A DNA stretch of 64,000 nt from a bacterium OM1 bin76 (GCA_002238785.1 MPNA01000002.1:145775-209774), one strand, 5' to 3'. Shown: positions 19,308 to 28,388, counted from the first letter of the stretch. The notes: generated by a model not told the origin, from the letters alone. Translations and numbers: made by a program.

Positions 19308-20582
19308 TCAGCCCGACGTCCACAGGGTGTCGATGGGACAGGCGAACAGGCGGTCTCCCAGTTTGAGGTTCTGTCGGCCGGTGTGGAGCAGAACGCCGGA
19401 TCGGAACGACCCGGGCGCAGCGCTGTCAAGGTGGTTGCGCAGCCAGGCCAGGTGACGCAGATGGGTGATGGAAGGCGACTGGGTGGCCTTGATCTCGACT
19501 GCCACCATCGTCCCGTCCCGGCGCTCCAGGATCAGGTCCACCTCCTTGCCCCTGTGGTGGCGCAGATGAAAAAGATCGATGCCTCCCAGTCCGGCGGACA
19601 GTTGGTTGGAAACCTCGTTGATGACGAAGTTCTCCAGCAGAGGACCGGCGGTTGGAGAGGTCGGCGCGGCTAGGGCCTCGGGGGTGGCCCCCATGAGCGA
19701 GGCTGTCAGTCCCGAATCGGTCACATGCAACTTGGGCCGACGAGAGACCTGGTTAGCCAGATTACGCGACCACGACGGCAACCGGCGAACCAGGAACACG
19801 GAGTCCAGCCACTCCAGGTATTGGACGACCGTCGGTCGTGATATACCGAGCCGCCGCGAGACCTCGGAGACATTGAGTTCGGTTGCTGTCAAGGCGGCGG
19901 TCCATCGGAGGAGTTGCTCCAGGGAGGCCTCTCGGCGAATATCGGCAAGGGCTATGAGGTCCCGTTGCACGACGGTCTGCAGATTACCTTCGAACCAGTT
20001 GTTCCGTAGTTCCTCGATCCGGACCGCTTCCGGATATCCGCCCGCGCAGGCGATTTCGAAGTACAGACGGCGGGTGGTCCGGGGGCGAAGGGCGAGGTCG
20101 GGCCGGCCTTGGAACCACCGTTCTATGGTGGCTGATCGGCGGCCGGCCATCTCCGCCTGCGAGAAGGGTCGCAGATTGAGGATGTTCACCCTTCCGGCCA
20201 GAGATTCGCTGATGACCGGCACGGTCAGAAAATTGGTCGATCCGGTCAGGAGGAAACGCCCCGGTACAGGGTCTTCGTCGACCAGGCGCTTCACAGTTCG
20301 CACCAGGCGGTCGCCGGCCAACTGCACCTCGTCGATCACCAGGGGATACGGCTGATACTGCAGCACGGTGAGGGGATCCGACAAGGCTGCATTGCGGACC
20401 AGTTCATCGTCGAGAGAAACGTACGTGCCTCCTCTCTCCTGCGCCACCAACCGGGCGAGGGTGGTCTTGCCGCTCTGGCGGGCACCGTGGAGGACCACCA
20501 CTCGGAAGTGATCGAGGGCCTTGTCGAGTACCGGCCGGATGTGCCGCTCCACCTGACCTGAGAATCTGAAGCTACCTTCCAT
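19308..20582 (-). CDS. AAA ATPase with C-terminal DUF4143 nuclease-like domain
   Basis: The start at 20582 (MEGSFRFSGQ) gives 424 residues. The frame is open upstream but without family support. Walker A is HGARQSGKTTLAR near residues 32-44, and the Walker B region is PYPLVIDEVQLA. A helix-turn-helix segment, VSRRLGISRPTVVQYLEWLDSVFLV, lies in the middle. The C-terminal part GKEVDLILERRDGTMVAVEIKAT has the D...E-x-K spacing of PD-(D/E)xK folds, as usual for DUF4143. These archaeal and bacterial ATPases have no settled role. Two direct copies of ACTAAT spaced one helical turn apart lie about 30-45 bases upstream of the start. Confidence 0.85.
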   Translation of the reverse strand: MEGSFRFSGQVERHIRPVLDKALDHFRVVVLHGARQSGKTTLARLVAQERGGTYVSLDDELVRNAALSDPLTVLQYQPYPLVIDEVQLAGDRLVRTVKRLVDEDPVPGRFLLTGSTNFLTVPVISESLAGRVNILNLRPFSQAEMAGRRSATIERWFQGRPDLALRPRTTRRLYFEIACAGGYPEAVRIEELRNNWFEGNLQTVVQRDLIALADIRREASLEQLLRWTAALTATELNVSEVSRRLGISRPTVVQYLEWLDSVFLVRRLPSWSRNLANQVSRRPKLHVTDSGLTASLMGATPEALAAPTSPTAGPLLENFVINEVSNQLSAGLGGIDLFHLRHHRGKEVDLILERRDGTMVAVEIKATQSPSITHLRHLAWLRNHLDSAAPGSFRSGVLLHTGRQNLKLGDRLFACPIDTLWTSG

Positions 20583-20891
20583 CCTGTCTACTTTACAAGT
20601 TTTCGTGCGACTAATGACCACTAATGTCTTGCTGTAGTTACCAATTATCTCCTCAATAGCCGTACTGCGGTGGCCCGAGGTGTCCGGCTTACCGTATGAA
20701 GTGTTGGCCCAGCCCGTCTCGGGTCTTTTCTGCAAAACAGCAGAGGAGACTCTCTGCGACGCCGCCACTCGGAATGCGCTGCTCGCCAAAGCCGGTTTGC
20801 AGCGTTCGAGAAAAGTGGCCGACGACCGCCGCTACGACAGACTTCGGTTTGGTCGCCGTGTATGAGCGACCGTCTTAGCTTGTCAGACGAC
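20583..20891. other. Intergenic stretch with ACTAAT direct repeats
   Basis: This 309-base gap separates the DUF4143 ATPase start from the esterase stop. It holds the motif at 20609-20625 (gACTAATgaccACTAAT), which resembles one upstream of the Fic gene. I see no convincing coding sequence in the rest. The short open frames lack a ribosome site and do not resemble proteins. Confidence 0.4.
20609..20625. promoter_or_regulatory. Candidate operator: direct repeat of ACTAAT, 10-base period
   Basis: GACTAATGACCACTAAT has two ACTAAT half sites whose starts are ten bases apart. The same arrangement is found at 28595-28611 before the Fic gene. It lies 27-43 bases before the ATG of the DUF4143 ATPase. 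The role as operator is inferred. Confidence 0.35.
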
Positions 20892-21851
20892 CTATCCGTG
20901 AAGAGCCTGGCGCAAGGCGTCTCTTCGTATCTTCTCCCAACGCTGGCTGGTTTCGGACATCGGTACCATGATGTTGCTGCCGTGGAAGGCTCCCGGGAAG
21001 ACGTGCAACTCGGTCGCCACTCCCGCTTGGCCGAGGCGTTGTGCGTACTCGATGTCCTCATCGACAAAGAGATCGAGGTCACCCACGATTATGAAGGCCG
21101 GGGGCAGACCCGACAGGTCTTCGGCTCTGGCAGGTGAAGCATACGGAGAGACATCGTCGGAGCCGACCGGCTTTCCCAGCAACGCGGTCCACCCGGCGAT
21201 GTTGGCTTTGCGATTCCACACCTTGGGGTGCCGGACATAGTGGCTGGAATGGGTGATATTCCGGTCGTCCAGCATGGGGTAGATGAGTTCTTGGTAGATG
21301 ATCTCCACCTCCCCCCGGTCCCTGGCTAGAAGGGCCAGCGCCGCGGCCAACCCGCCGCCGGCCGAGGCGCCGGTGATGGCGATCCTCCCACGATCCACTC
21401 CCAGACTCTCCGAGGTGTCAGCAAACCACTTCAGCCCTGCATAGCAGTCCTCGATCGGTGCGGGGTGCGGATGCTCCGGCGCTAGCCGGTACTCCACCGA
21501 CGCCACCACACAGCCCATGTCGGCGGCCAATTCTTTGCATTCGACATCACCCATGGGGACATTTCCCAGCACCATGCCCCCGCCGTGAATGTAATACAGG
21601 CCGGGAACCGGTGTTTCCACCTCGGATGGGGAGTAAACGCGGACCATCACATCCGGGTCTCCAGGCGGTCCCGGCACCCAATGATCTTCCACTTCCACTC
21701 CGGGAATATCAGGAGCAGCCTCGAACATGGCAGCCATAAGGCCATCAACCATTAGGCGAGCTTTCGGAATGTCGGACAAGTCCAGCAGTTCTGCGGGGAT
21801 CATTTCCAGAACGGCCTTGCTCTGTTCATCCAGGCGATCTTCAAAGTCCAT
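20892..21851 (-). CDS. Alpha/beta hydrolase, hormone-sensitive-lipase (HSL)-like esterase
   Basis: This is a 319-residue esterase of the HSL family. The oxyanion motif YYIHGGGMVLGN is near residues 86-97 and the nucleophile elbow ITGASAGGGLAAAL contains the catalytic Ser. The Asp is in VGDLDLFVDED and the His in FPGAFHGSN. A proline-rich segment before HGGG is normal in this family. These enzymes hydrolyse short-chain esters, and the natural substrate is not predictable. The gene stands alone, 290 bases from the EamA-like gene on the same strand. Confidence 0.88.
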   Translation of the reverse strand: MDFEDRLDEQSKAVLEMIPAELLDLSDIPKARLMVDGLMAAMFEAAPDIPGVEVEDHWVPGPPGDPDVMVRVYSPSEVETPVPGLYYIHGGGMVLGNVPMGDVECKELAADMGCVVASVEYRLAPEHPHPAPIEDCYAGLKWFADTSESLGVDRGRIAITGASAGGGLAAALALLARDRGEVEIIYQELIYPMLDDRNITHSSHYVRHPKVWNRKANIAGWTALLGKPVGSDDVSPYASPARAEDLSGLPPAFIIVGDLDLFVDEDIEYAQRLGQAGVATELHVFPGAFHGSNIMVPMSETSQRWEKIRRDALRQALHG

Positions 21852-21890
21852 CTTGCTTCTTTGCCTAGTGGTTGACGTGGCTCGATACTA

Positions 21891-22051
21891 ACTGAGCCAC
21901 TTGTCCATGGGCAGGCAGGGGAAAGAGGGGAGGGTTTCAACTGCCTGCAATCTCGGCCCCCCACAGCGGGGGGATGGATCGGCCCCTGGCTGGTCCGGAC
22001 CCGGATCTCCCGGACACCCTCTTTCAGCCCCGGTGGTGAAGAGCCTGGCGT
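21891..22051. repeat. Short echoes of the two neighbouring gene ends
   Basis: In the gap upstream of the esterase, TGAGCCACTTGTCC near 21894 matches the last codons of the EamA-like gene near 22146. GTGAAGAGCCTGGCG near 22036 matches the last codons of the esterase near 20897. The order fits a remnant of a tandem duplication with most of one copy deleted. Each match is only 14-15 bases, so chance is not excluded. Confidence 0.3.
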
Positions 22052-22141
22052 AGTGCCGCCGATGTCACCGCCGCCCATCGCCTGCTGGTGGGGGACCGCG
22101 GAAGGTAGACGTCGCTCAAATGATCATTTTGGGCATGGGCC

Positions 22142-23746
22142 TCAATTGAGCCACTTGTCCCACAGCAGGTACAGAAAGGACAGGAATGTCCCGGTTGCCA
22201 CGAGCCCCGAAGTCCAGTTCGCAATCCGGCGTTCCCGTCGGACCGTTGTGGCATCCATTGCTATCGAGATCGCACTGAAGGCGTCTATGGACGGTTTGCC
22301 ACCGCCTCTGAGCGAACCGGTGGCATGGAAAGCGGAGGCGACTATCGCCGTGCAGAACGAGATGGCGAACAACTCCACCAGCCACCCCATCCATCCCTCC
22401 AGCGCGGGTCGAACAACCGTCGCCAGGGCAACCGCCGCGGCGCCGTACACGCCCATCGTGAATAGTCGAGCCAGGTTGAGACCACTGGCGACTGCTGGAT
22501 ATTTGTTGAGCAACAGTCCTGTGTGTGGGGGATGCGGCCGGTGCCGGGTGTGTTTGCCGACCACGGCAGGGAAGGGGTTCGCAAAGCGGACACCTAACAG
22601 CAATGTGAAGGCCCCGGCAAGCAGCGCCAGGATGCCGAAGAACCGCCCGCTACTCCACAACGGGCCTGCGTCTCTGAAATAGACGACGGCGCCGGTCGCC
22701 CACATGGCCAATATGGCCGACTTGAGCCCGCGGCTGATCTCGACTTCTGAATTGATGAGAACGTTGGAGGCGATGATGGCGCAGGTCCCGATGATCAGAT
22801 AATCCACCCGTGATATGTCCACCTCCCAGAACAGGGCAAGCCACAGTACGCCGAACAAGGGTTCCGCATAGCCCAGGGCATTGATTCCGAGAGTATGGGT
22901 CATCAGGTTGGCTTTTCGCCACAGAATCGAACTGCCGACCCGGATGGTGCCCCCGATGACCAGTGCCATCACTATCACATCGAGTTGGATCTGTTCAGAT
23001 GCCACCAGGCTGAACCCCGCCTTGACCGGGGCGGTGAAGGCGTTGCTGATGCAGACCACCACGGTGATGAAGAACAACTCCATGTCGTGGGAATCCCGCG
23101 GGTCCCGTCTGGTATTGGCCTGGCGCGCCAGGTCGGTGGCCCAGGAGAAGGTGAAGATGTTGAAAGTGATGAAGATGCCGCTCAAAAGGGCCAGTGCGAA
23201 CCCCAGGTAGGACGAATCCGCCGTCCAATCCATACCACTCTGTCCGCTCGATTGGGCGAGCACCACGTAGGCCAGGCCTATCAGGCTGAAGACCATCAAT
23301 GTCACCAGCGAGGGTGTGATCTTGCGGTATCTGGCAGGCCGGGCCTCCCTGCCGCTGAAGACCCGCTGGAGAAGGAACACGAAGATGATCGGCCAGCAAC
23401 CCCACAGGATGGTGGCAATGGTGGCGTCGATGAACTGGGTGCTCCAGGCAAAGAAGGTGAACTCGAAAGAACCCAGCAGGATGAAGAAGATCGGCCAACT
23501 GACCAGGTTCTTCCGGATCAGGGCCCGGATGGCCGGATCCCGCAGCCGTGACCCGTACTTTGCCCGCAGGAACCCCAGAGCGCCAACGGAGGTGCCCGCC
23601 GACAGGAAGGCGCCGAACAGGAACGGGCTGTCGGGGGCTCCCACCACCACCATGGCAAGAGGCAGCACCGAGATTGCTGTCACCGCGATGAGGAGGTATG
23701 TGGCCGCGGTTCGGTTGCGCTCCACCTCAGTAGAGACCAACGTCAT
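22142..23746 (-). CDS. EamA/DMT-like multi-spanning membrane protein
   Basis: The start chosen at 23746 (MTLVSTEVERN) gives 534 residues. An upstream Met at 23788 is possible. The first two thirds contain about ten hydrophobic helices, with features of the drug/metabolite transporter fold such as FFAWSTQFIDATIATILWGCWPIIFVFLLQRVF and GYAEPLFGVLWLALFWEVDISRVDYLIIGTCAIIASNVLIN. A further block of hydrophobic helices follows (TMGVYGAAAVALATVV, FAISFCTAIVASAF, FLSFLYLLW), making it much longer than the usual 300-residue EamA transporter. The substrate is unknown. Confidence 0.65.
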   Translation of the reverse strand: MTLVSTEVERNRTAATYLLIAVTAISVLPLAMVVVGAPDSPFLFGAFLSAGTSVGALGFLRAKYGSRLRDPAIRALIRKNLVSWPIFFILLGSFEFTFFAWSTQFIDATIATILWGCWPIIFVFLLQRVFSGREARPARYRKITPSLVTLMVFSLIGLAYVVLAQSSGQSGMDWTADSSYLGFALALLSGIFITFNIFTFSWATDLARQANTRRDPRDSHDMELFFITVVVCISNAFTAPVKAGFSLVASEQIQLDVIVMALVIGGTIRVGSSILWRKANLMTHTLGINALGYAEPLFGVLWLALFWEVDISRVDYLIIGTCAIIASNVLINSEVEISRGLKSAILAMWATGAVVYFRDAGPLWSSGRFFGILALLAGAFTLLLGVRFANPFPAVVGKHTRHRPHPPHTGLLLNKYPAVASGLNLARLFTMGVYGAAAVALATVVRPALEGWMGWLVELFAISFCTAIVASAFHATGSLRGGGKPSIDAFSAISIAMDATTVRRERRIANWTSGLVATGTFLSFLYLLWDKWLN

Positions 23747-23877
23747 GTGGCTGACAATAGCGTTTTCGAGGGTTGGCCAGCCAGCCAAACCGCACTCATT
23801 TTCAAGGGTGGACCCCTTCCTCTGCGGAGCAGAATCGGAAGGGTGGTGTATGTGATTATGGGTATGCTCCCATATTT

Positions 23878-24120
23878 ATGCGCACCACCATTGACCTCCC
23901 CGATGACCTGTTCCGCCAAGCCAAGATAACCGCAGCCCGGGAAGGAGTCACTTTGCGGTCGATCGTAGAAAGTGGCCTGCGCACGGAACTGGCCCGGCGC
24001 CAGGCCTCCTCATATCGACTTCCCGACCTTTCCTTTGGAGGAAGGGGGATGACACAGGATGTCGATGAAGCGGACTGGCCGGCGATTCGGGACATCATAT
24101 ACAGCGATGGCAGCGCATGA
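23878..24120 (+). CDS. vapB: VapB-type ribbon-helix-helix antitoxin
   Basis: The ATG at 23878 gives 80 residues beginning MRTTIDLPDDLFRQAKITAAREGVTLRSIVESGL, a ribbon-helix-helix DNA-binding opening. A C-terminal tail (DVDEADWPAIRDIIYSD) probably wraps the toxin. The gene overlaps the next, a PIN toxin, by four bases (ATGA). It is expected to neutralise the toxin and repress the pair's promoter. The open frame reaches further upstream but without similarity. Confidence 0.85.
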   Translation: MRTTIDLPDDLFRQAKITAAREGVTLRSIVESGLRTELARRQASSYRLPDLSFGGRGMTQDVDEADWPAIRDIIYSDGSA

Positions 24121-24548
24121 TCGCGGTTGACTCGAACATCCTGGTTTACGCACATCGCTCGGACTCGAGGTTTCATGACCTGGCGGCAGGGGCGTTGCGA
24201 TCACTGGTGGCCGCGGGAGATCCGTGGGGACTGCCGTGGTCCTGTGTGCATGAGTTTCTCTCGGTGGTCACCAGACCATGTCTATATGAGCCGCCAACCG
24301 ATCTCAAAAGGGCATTGGCCCAAGTCCAGGCATGGGTGGACTCGCCATCGGCAATGCTACTGAGTGAAACGCCATGCCATTTGGAGATACTTGCCGATCT
24401 GCTATTGAGATCCCCTGCTGCTGGTTTGCGTGTCCACGATGCCCGCATCGCGGCGATCTGCATTGGAAACGGGGTGACGGAAATCTGGACCTCTGATCGT
24501 GATTTCAATCGGTTTCCGATCAATGTCAGCAACCCGGTCGCTGGGTGA
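24117..24548 (+). CDS. vapC: VapC-type PIN-domain toxin
   Basis: This is a 143-residue PIN-domain protein. The first acidic ligand is in MIAVDSNILVYAHRSDS, the middle acidic residue lies in VHEFLSVVTRP, and the late pair is in RVHDARIAAICIGNGVTEIWTSDRDFNRF. This is the group close to the TA_0 and VapC toxins that cleave tRNA or rRNA. All key acidic residues appear present, so it is probably active. It is coupled by ATGA to the upstream antitoxin. Confidence 0.87.
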   Translation: MIAVDSNILVYAHRSDSRFHDLAAGALRSLVAAGDPWGLPWSCVHEFLSVVTRPCLYEPPTDLKRALAQVQAWVDSPSAMLLSETPCHLEILADLLLRSPAAGLRVHDARIAAICIGNGVTEIWTSDRDFNRFPINVSNPVAG

Positions 24549-24596
24549 GGTCAGCCCTCTCGCAGTTGTCCTCCGGCGCTGACCGGACTGCCTGGT

Positions 24597-25052
24597 CTAC
24601 AGGACGCAGAACTCGTTTTCCTCGGGGTCGGTCATCACCACCCATTTGCCAACCGGTTCGTCAAATCGTTCTATCTCGGTGGCGCCTCTGGCAATCAGAG
24701 CTTTGATCTTGGCTTCCCGGTTGCGGTCGTGCTGGTCTTCGGGCAAGGATCGATCGACGATGTCGATGTCCAGATGCCACCGATTCTTGACGATCTTGTC
24801 CTCCGGCACCTTCTGGAACAGCACCCGAGGGCCGATTCCCCGGGGGTCGACCACGGCTGAGTAGCGTTCCCGGTCCTCCGCGGACAGGTCCAGCGCGTCG
24901 GCGAGAGCCTCCCAGGTCTCGAATCCTTCGGGCGGCGGCTGGAGGATGTATCCCAGGGCAAAGGCCCAGAACTCGGCTAGACGGTTCGGATCGGCCGCAT
25001 CTACTGTGACCGCCTTGATACTGGTTGGGTGAGGGTGGGTCATGAGGGTCAT
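24597..25052 (-). CDS. VOC (glyoxalase-like) family protein
   Basis: The 151-residue protein follows the VOC pattern. The N-terminal strand and helix SIKAVTVDAADPNRLAEFWAFALGYIL is followed by RVLFQKVPEDKIVKNRWHLDIDIVD with its conserved His, and the protein ends WVVMTDPEENEFCVL with the last Glu metal ligand. Such proteins bind or transform small molecules, and no substrate can be assigned. The start could be the ATG at 25043. The gene is single and convergent with the upstream vapC. Confidence 0.8.
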   Translation of the reverse strand: MTLMTHPHPTSIKAVTVDAADPNRLAEFWAFALGYILQPPPEGFETWEALADALDLSAEDRERYSAVVDPRGIGPRVLFQKVPEDKIVKNRWHLDIDIVDRSLPEDQHDRNREAKIKALIARGATEIERFDEPVGKWVVMTDPEENEFCVL

Positions 25053-25240
25053 GGGCTGAGAATATCAAGAGCCTGTCACCCGACGGACCGGAATCGGTGG
25101 CTCGTAGGAGTGCGGCCCGGCAGGGGAGCCACCAGCCAAACTTCAGTCTTCTCTAGCAATGTGAAGGTCGACTGCCTCATCTCAAATGGGAACGAAGCAA
25201 TGCTTTGCGCTTTTCCACCTTGCATAATAGATTGATACCG

Positions 25241-25483
25241 ATGGTCTTGAGAATCAGGAGTGCGAAGGCAGATCAACTGGCCCGGGAACTGGCCGAATTG
25301 ACGGGAGAGACGATCACAGATGCGGTGGTGGCCGCGTTGCAGACGCGCTTGGATATGGAGCGGCGGCGCGGCCGGCGTCGCCCGCTCCACGACATCGTGG
25401 AGCGGTTCAGCAGGCTGGCAGTGCTCGATACGGGTGCGCCTGACGACATCCTCGGCTACGACGAGTTCGGCCTGCCATCGTGA
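25241..25483 (+). CDS. vapB: VapB antitoxin (PSK transcription factor type), orphaned
   Basis: The ATG at 25241 gives 80 residues beginning MVLRIRSAKADQLARELAELTGETITDAVVAAL, which matches the Rv0623-like VapB family. It ends APDDILGYDEFGLPS, the usual toxin-binding tail. The partner gene should start at the overlapping ATG at 25483, but only the first dozen or so codons of the toxin remain (see the next entry). The antitoxin is therefore intact but orphaned. Confidence 0.82.
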   Translation: MVLRIRSAKADQLARELAELTGETITDAVVAALQTRLDMERRRGRRRPLHDIVERFSRLAVLDTGAPDDILGYDEFGLPS

Positions 25484-25554
25484 TGGTGGTCTACTCCTCG
25501 GCGATTGTGTCGAGGCTTCATCCTCTCCGTGCCAGGACCCGGGCCGCTCTTTGA
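25483..25554 (+). pseudogene. Truncated VapC toxin remnant
   Basis: The ATG overlapping the antitoxin stop opens MVVYSSAIVSRL, which matches the first strand of a VapC PIN domain (usual form M.VDTSAIVA). The reading frame then loses similarity and stops after about 23 codons. The expected first Asp is replaced by Tyr. The rest of the toxin is absent, and the 3' end of the convergent racemase gene occupies the space. This looks like a toxin lost by deletion. Confidence 0.55.
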
Positions 25555-26171
25555 AGGGCCGCCCGGCAGGGTTCTACCACCGGGATACCCAGATCCGCGG
25601 CCAACCGGTCGGCCATCTCGACCATGCCGGCACACCCTAGCACCAATACCTCCGCGCCTTCTTCCCGCAGCTTGGCTCCCGCGGTCCGCACATCCTGGTA
25701 TGCCTCCTCGCTTTCCAGGTCCAGTACCCCTCGCCCGCAGGCTATCTCCCCCACGATGTTCTCGGTGGCGCCGAGTTTCTCCCAGTAGATGGCATGCCGG
25801 GGGATGGCTTTGTCCAAGCCGGCGATGATCCCGACCGAAGATGAGATCTGAAGGGCGATGTGGATCGATGACTCTGCAATCCCGAACACCGGCACATCGA
25901 ATTCTTCCCGGGCGGCAGCCAATCCCGGGTCGGAGAAGCATCCCACCACGTAGGCGTCGGCGGGGTGATTGCGCAAGGTCTTCAGCATTGAGGAGGCGCA
26001 ATCCAGAACGTCTTGATCGGATTCGATGGCCGCCGGTCCGTCCCGATTGGTGATCACCCCCACCTCCATCTGGTCCCCAACGGTCTCCGAAGCTGCTTCG
26101 GCCAGTTGGCGGGTCATGTATTCGGTGCTGTTGGGGTTGATCATCACCACCCGGGGTGGGGCGTTGCTCAT
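25518..26171 (-). CDS. Asp/Glu/hydantoin racemase family protein
   Basis: The ATG at 26171 gives 217 residues beginning MSNAPPRVVMINPNSTEYMTRQL, the standard opening of this family. The two catalytic cysteines are in VVGCFSDPGL and VLGCAGMVEM. Members racemise amino acids or hydantoins, or act as maleate isomerase-like enzymes. The ATG overlaps the stop of the upstream PLP decarboxylase by four bases, so the two probably act on related amino-acid substrates. Its end abuts the truncated VapC. Confidence 0.85.
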   Translation of the reverse strand: MSNAPPRVVMINPNSTEYMTRQLAEAASETVGDQMEVGVITNRDGPAAIESDQDVLDCASSMLKTLRNHPADAYVVGCFSDPGLAAAREEFDVPVFGIAESSIHIALQISSSVGIIAGLDKAIPRHAIYWEKLGATENIVGEIACGRGVLDLESEEAYQDVRTAGAKLREEGAEVLVLGCAGMVEMADRLAADLGIPVVEPCRAALQRAARVLARRG

Positions 26172-27559
26172 GTCTTCTCCTCGGTTAGCTGCTTTATCAG
26201 TTCCCAGAGTCGACGGACGTGACGGGCCTCGGTGTTGGTCTGGCCGATCGAAACTCGGACAAGGGGCCGGTCGTCCAGAATCGAGGCGGTTACGTACGCC
26301 CAACCCGATGAGTTGATCCCTTCCGCTATCCGGCTGGTCTCCTCATCGCTTCCGGTGTGGCGGAAGGAAACCAGAGAGAAGGTGGTAGGCGCCACCAACT
26401 CGAGCAGCGGATGCGCCTCCACCCGTTCGGTCAGCCAGCGAGCCAGACGGACGTCTTCTCGCACCTTGGCCCTTATCCCCTCAGCGCCATAGGACCGGAG
26501 CACGAACCACAATTTCAGGGCCCGGAACCGCCTTCCCAAAGGCACCTGCCAGTCGCGGTAATCGATCACCTCCCCGCCCTCGGTGGCCTGATTGCGTAGA
26601 TATGGCGGTGTGATGCTGAGCGCATCGATCATGGGACGGCGGTCCGCCAGGTACATGGCCGAGCAGTCGAAATTGGTGAGCATCCACTTGTGGGGGTTGA
26701 AGACGTAGCTGTCCACCAACTCCAATCCGTCCTGGTAGTGGCGGAATTCCTCGCAGATCATCGCCGTGCCCGAGAAGGCGGCGTCCACATGGTGCCACAT
26801 TCCCTCCGATCCGGCGATCTCGCCGATGGCTCGCAGTGGATCCACTGCAGTGGTGCCGGTGGTGCCCACCGTGCTCCCCACGAATGCGGGCGTCAGGCCT
26901 CCGGCCCGGTCGGCGGCGACGGCATGGGAAAGTGCCGCAGGGGACATGGCCAGATTCGCGTCGGTCTCCACCAGCCGAAGATGACCGATTCCCGCCACGC
27001 GGGCGCCCTTTTCCACCGAGGAGTGCGCCTGGGCGGAGGTGTAGGCGACCATGTCATCGGCCGTAACCTGACTGGACTTCACATGGCGGGCGATCACCAC
27101 CGCCATGTGGGTGGCCTCCGAAGCGCTTCCCTGGATGACCCCGCCTCCGGGTCCGGTGGTCTTCCACTCCTGTGGAAGACCCATCAGGTCCACCATCCAG
27201 TCCATCACCTGCGACTCCACCTCGGTGCAGGCCGGACTGGTGGCCCACAGCATGCCCTGCACTCCCAACCCGGCGGCAGCCAACTCGCCCAACACCGCGG
27301 GAGGGGAGGAGTTGGCCGGAAAGAAAGCGAACCAACCGGGTGACTGCCAGTGGGTGATTCCCGGCATCACGATCTCATCCAGGTCCGCCATGATGTCGTC
27401 GAACGGTTCCGGCGCCTCCGGAGCCGCCTGCGGCATGCGGGATCGGATTTCCCCCGGCTTTACGTCAGGAAGGATCCGGCGGTCTTCCACCTTTTCCCAG
27501 TAGTCGGCGATCCAGTCGACCATCCGGTACCCATGCTTGCGGAATTCTGCGGCGTCCAT
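26168..27559 (-). CDS. PLP-dependent aromatic-amino-acid decarboxylase (group II)
   Basis: The 463-residue protein begins MDAAEFRKHGYRMVDWIADYWEKVE and continues with HWQSPGWFAFFPANSSPPAVLGEL, both typical of the aromatic-L-amino-acid decarboxylase group. The PLP lysine is in FNPHKWMLTNFDCSAM near residue 295, and the PLP Asp lies in HVDAAFSGTAM. The usual substrates are tryptophan, tyrosine, DOPA or phenylalanine, and the exact one is not predictable. It shares an operon with an Asp/Glu racemase downstream (ATGA overlap). Confidence 0.88.
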   Translation of the reverse strand: MDAAEFRKHGYRMVDWIADYWEKVEDRRILPDVKPGEIRSRMPQAAPEAPEPFDDIMADLDEIVMPGITHWQSPGWFAFFPANSSPPAVLGELAAAGLGVQGMLWATSPACTEVESQVMDWMVDLMGLPQEWKTTGPGGGVIQGSASEATHMAVVIARHVKSSQVTADDMVAYTSAQAHSSVEKGARVAGIGHLRLVETDANLAMSPAALSHAVAADRAGGLTPAFVGSTVGTTGTTAVDPLRAIGEIAGSEGMWHHVDAAFSGTAMICEEFRHYQDGLELVDSYVFNPHKWMLTNFDCSAMYLADRRPMIDALSITPPYLRNQATEGGEVIDYRDWQVPLGRRFRALKLWFVLRSYGAEGIRAKVREDVRLARWLTERVEAHPLLELVAPTTFSLVSFRHTGSDEETSRIAEGINSSGWAYVTASILDDRPLVRVSIGQTNTEARHVRRLWELIKQLTEEKT

Positions 27560-27771
27560 CCGCCCTCAGGCTAGTTGCCTGACGGGTCGCCCAACGAGGG
27601 GCTCATCAACCACAGATTGGGCAAATTACTTCAAAGGTGCGAAAAAGTCTCTGGCTGGCACATACCAAAAAACGTGCCCAATACATACAGATTTAGTAGA
27701 TGGAGGACACCAAAACGAGTTCTGTGAATAGCGCCCGTCCAGTTCTTGCCACCGGTGGTACTATATATGGC

Positions 27772-27981
27772 ATGATCAAGACGACCGTTTACCTGCCGGA
27801 GTCATTGAAGCGTGAGGTGGCGCGTCGAGCTCGACAACTCTCGTGCTCTGAAGCCGAGGTGATTCGCCAGGCCATTCGGGATGCTGTCTCTCGCCCCAAG
27901 CCGCGGCACGGGATCATCTCTGGCGACGACCTATGGGGAAGAAACGTTGATGAGTACATGAAGGGCTTCGGAGAGAGATGA
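27772..27981 (+). CDS. vapB: Ribbon-helix-helix antitoxin
   Basis: The ATG at 27772 yields 69 residues beginning MIKTTVYLPESLKREVARRARQLSCSEAEVIRQAIRDAV, a clear ribbon-helix-helix fold. An acidic, aromatic tail DLWGRNVDEYMKGFGER binds the toxin. It overlaps the PIN toxin downstream by four bases (ATGA). A TTAGTAGA element lies about 75 bases upstream, similar to elements before the Fic gene. Confidence 0.85.
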   Translation: MIKTTVYLPESLKREVARRARQLSCSEAEVIRQAIRDAVSRPKPRHGIISGDDLWGRNVDEYMKGFGER

Positions 27982-28388
27982 TCATCGCCGATACCAGCGG
28001 CCTGATTCCCTTCTTCAACCAATCGGACCCAGACCACGAAGCGATGGTGGGGTGTTTGGAAGAGAGGGACTCGGTCATAGTGGTCTCCCCTTTCGTGGTG
28101 GCCGAGATCGACTATCTGGTTGCGACCCGACTGGGCGTGGAGTGGGAGTTGGAGGTACTACGGGAATTGGCGGGCGGCGCATATGAACTGGCCACGATGG
28201 ATGCGGATGACCTTGCGGCCGCCACCGAGGTGGTGGAACGCTATCGGGATCTAGGCATCGGGATCACCGATGCCTCCCTGGTCATCCTCGCGGAACGCTA
28301 TCGCACCCGGACCATACTCACCCTGGACAAGAGGCATTTCAGAGTGTTACGTTCACTCAGCGGCGGCCGGTTCGAATTGGTTCCCTAG
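27978..28388 (+). CDS. vapC: VapC-type PIN-domain toxin
   Basis: The 136-residue PIN protein begins MIIADTSGLIPFFNQSDPDHEAM. Acidic ligands are in ADTS, VVAEIDYLVATRLG, GITDASLVILAERY and TLDKRHF, so the active site looks complete. It closely follows the VapC pattern and is probably an endoribonuclease toxin held by the overlapping antitoxin. Confidence 0.87.
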   Translation: MIIADTSGLIPFFNQSDPDHEAMVGCLEERDSVIVVSPFVVAEIDYLVATRLGVEWELEVLRELAGGAYELATMDADDLAAATEVVERYRDLGIGITDASLVILAERYRTRTILTLDKRHFRVLRSLSGGRFELVP

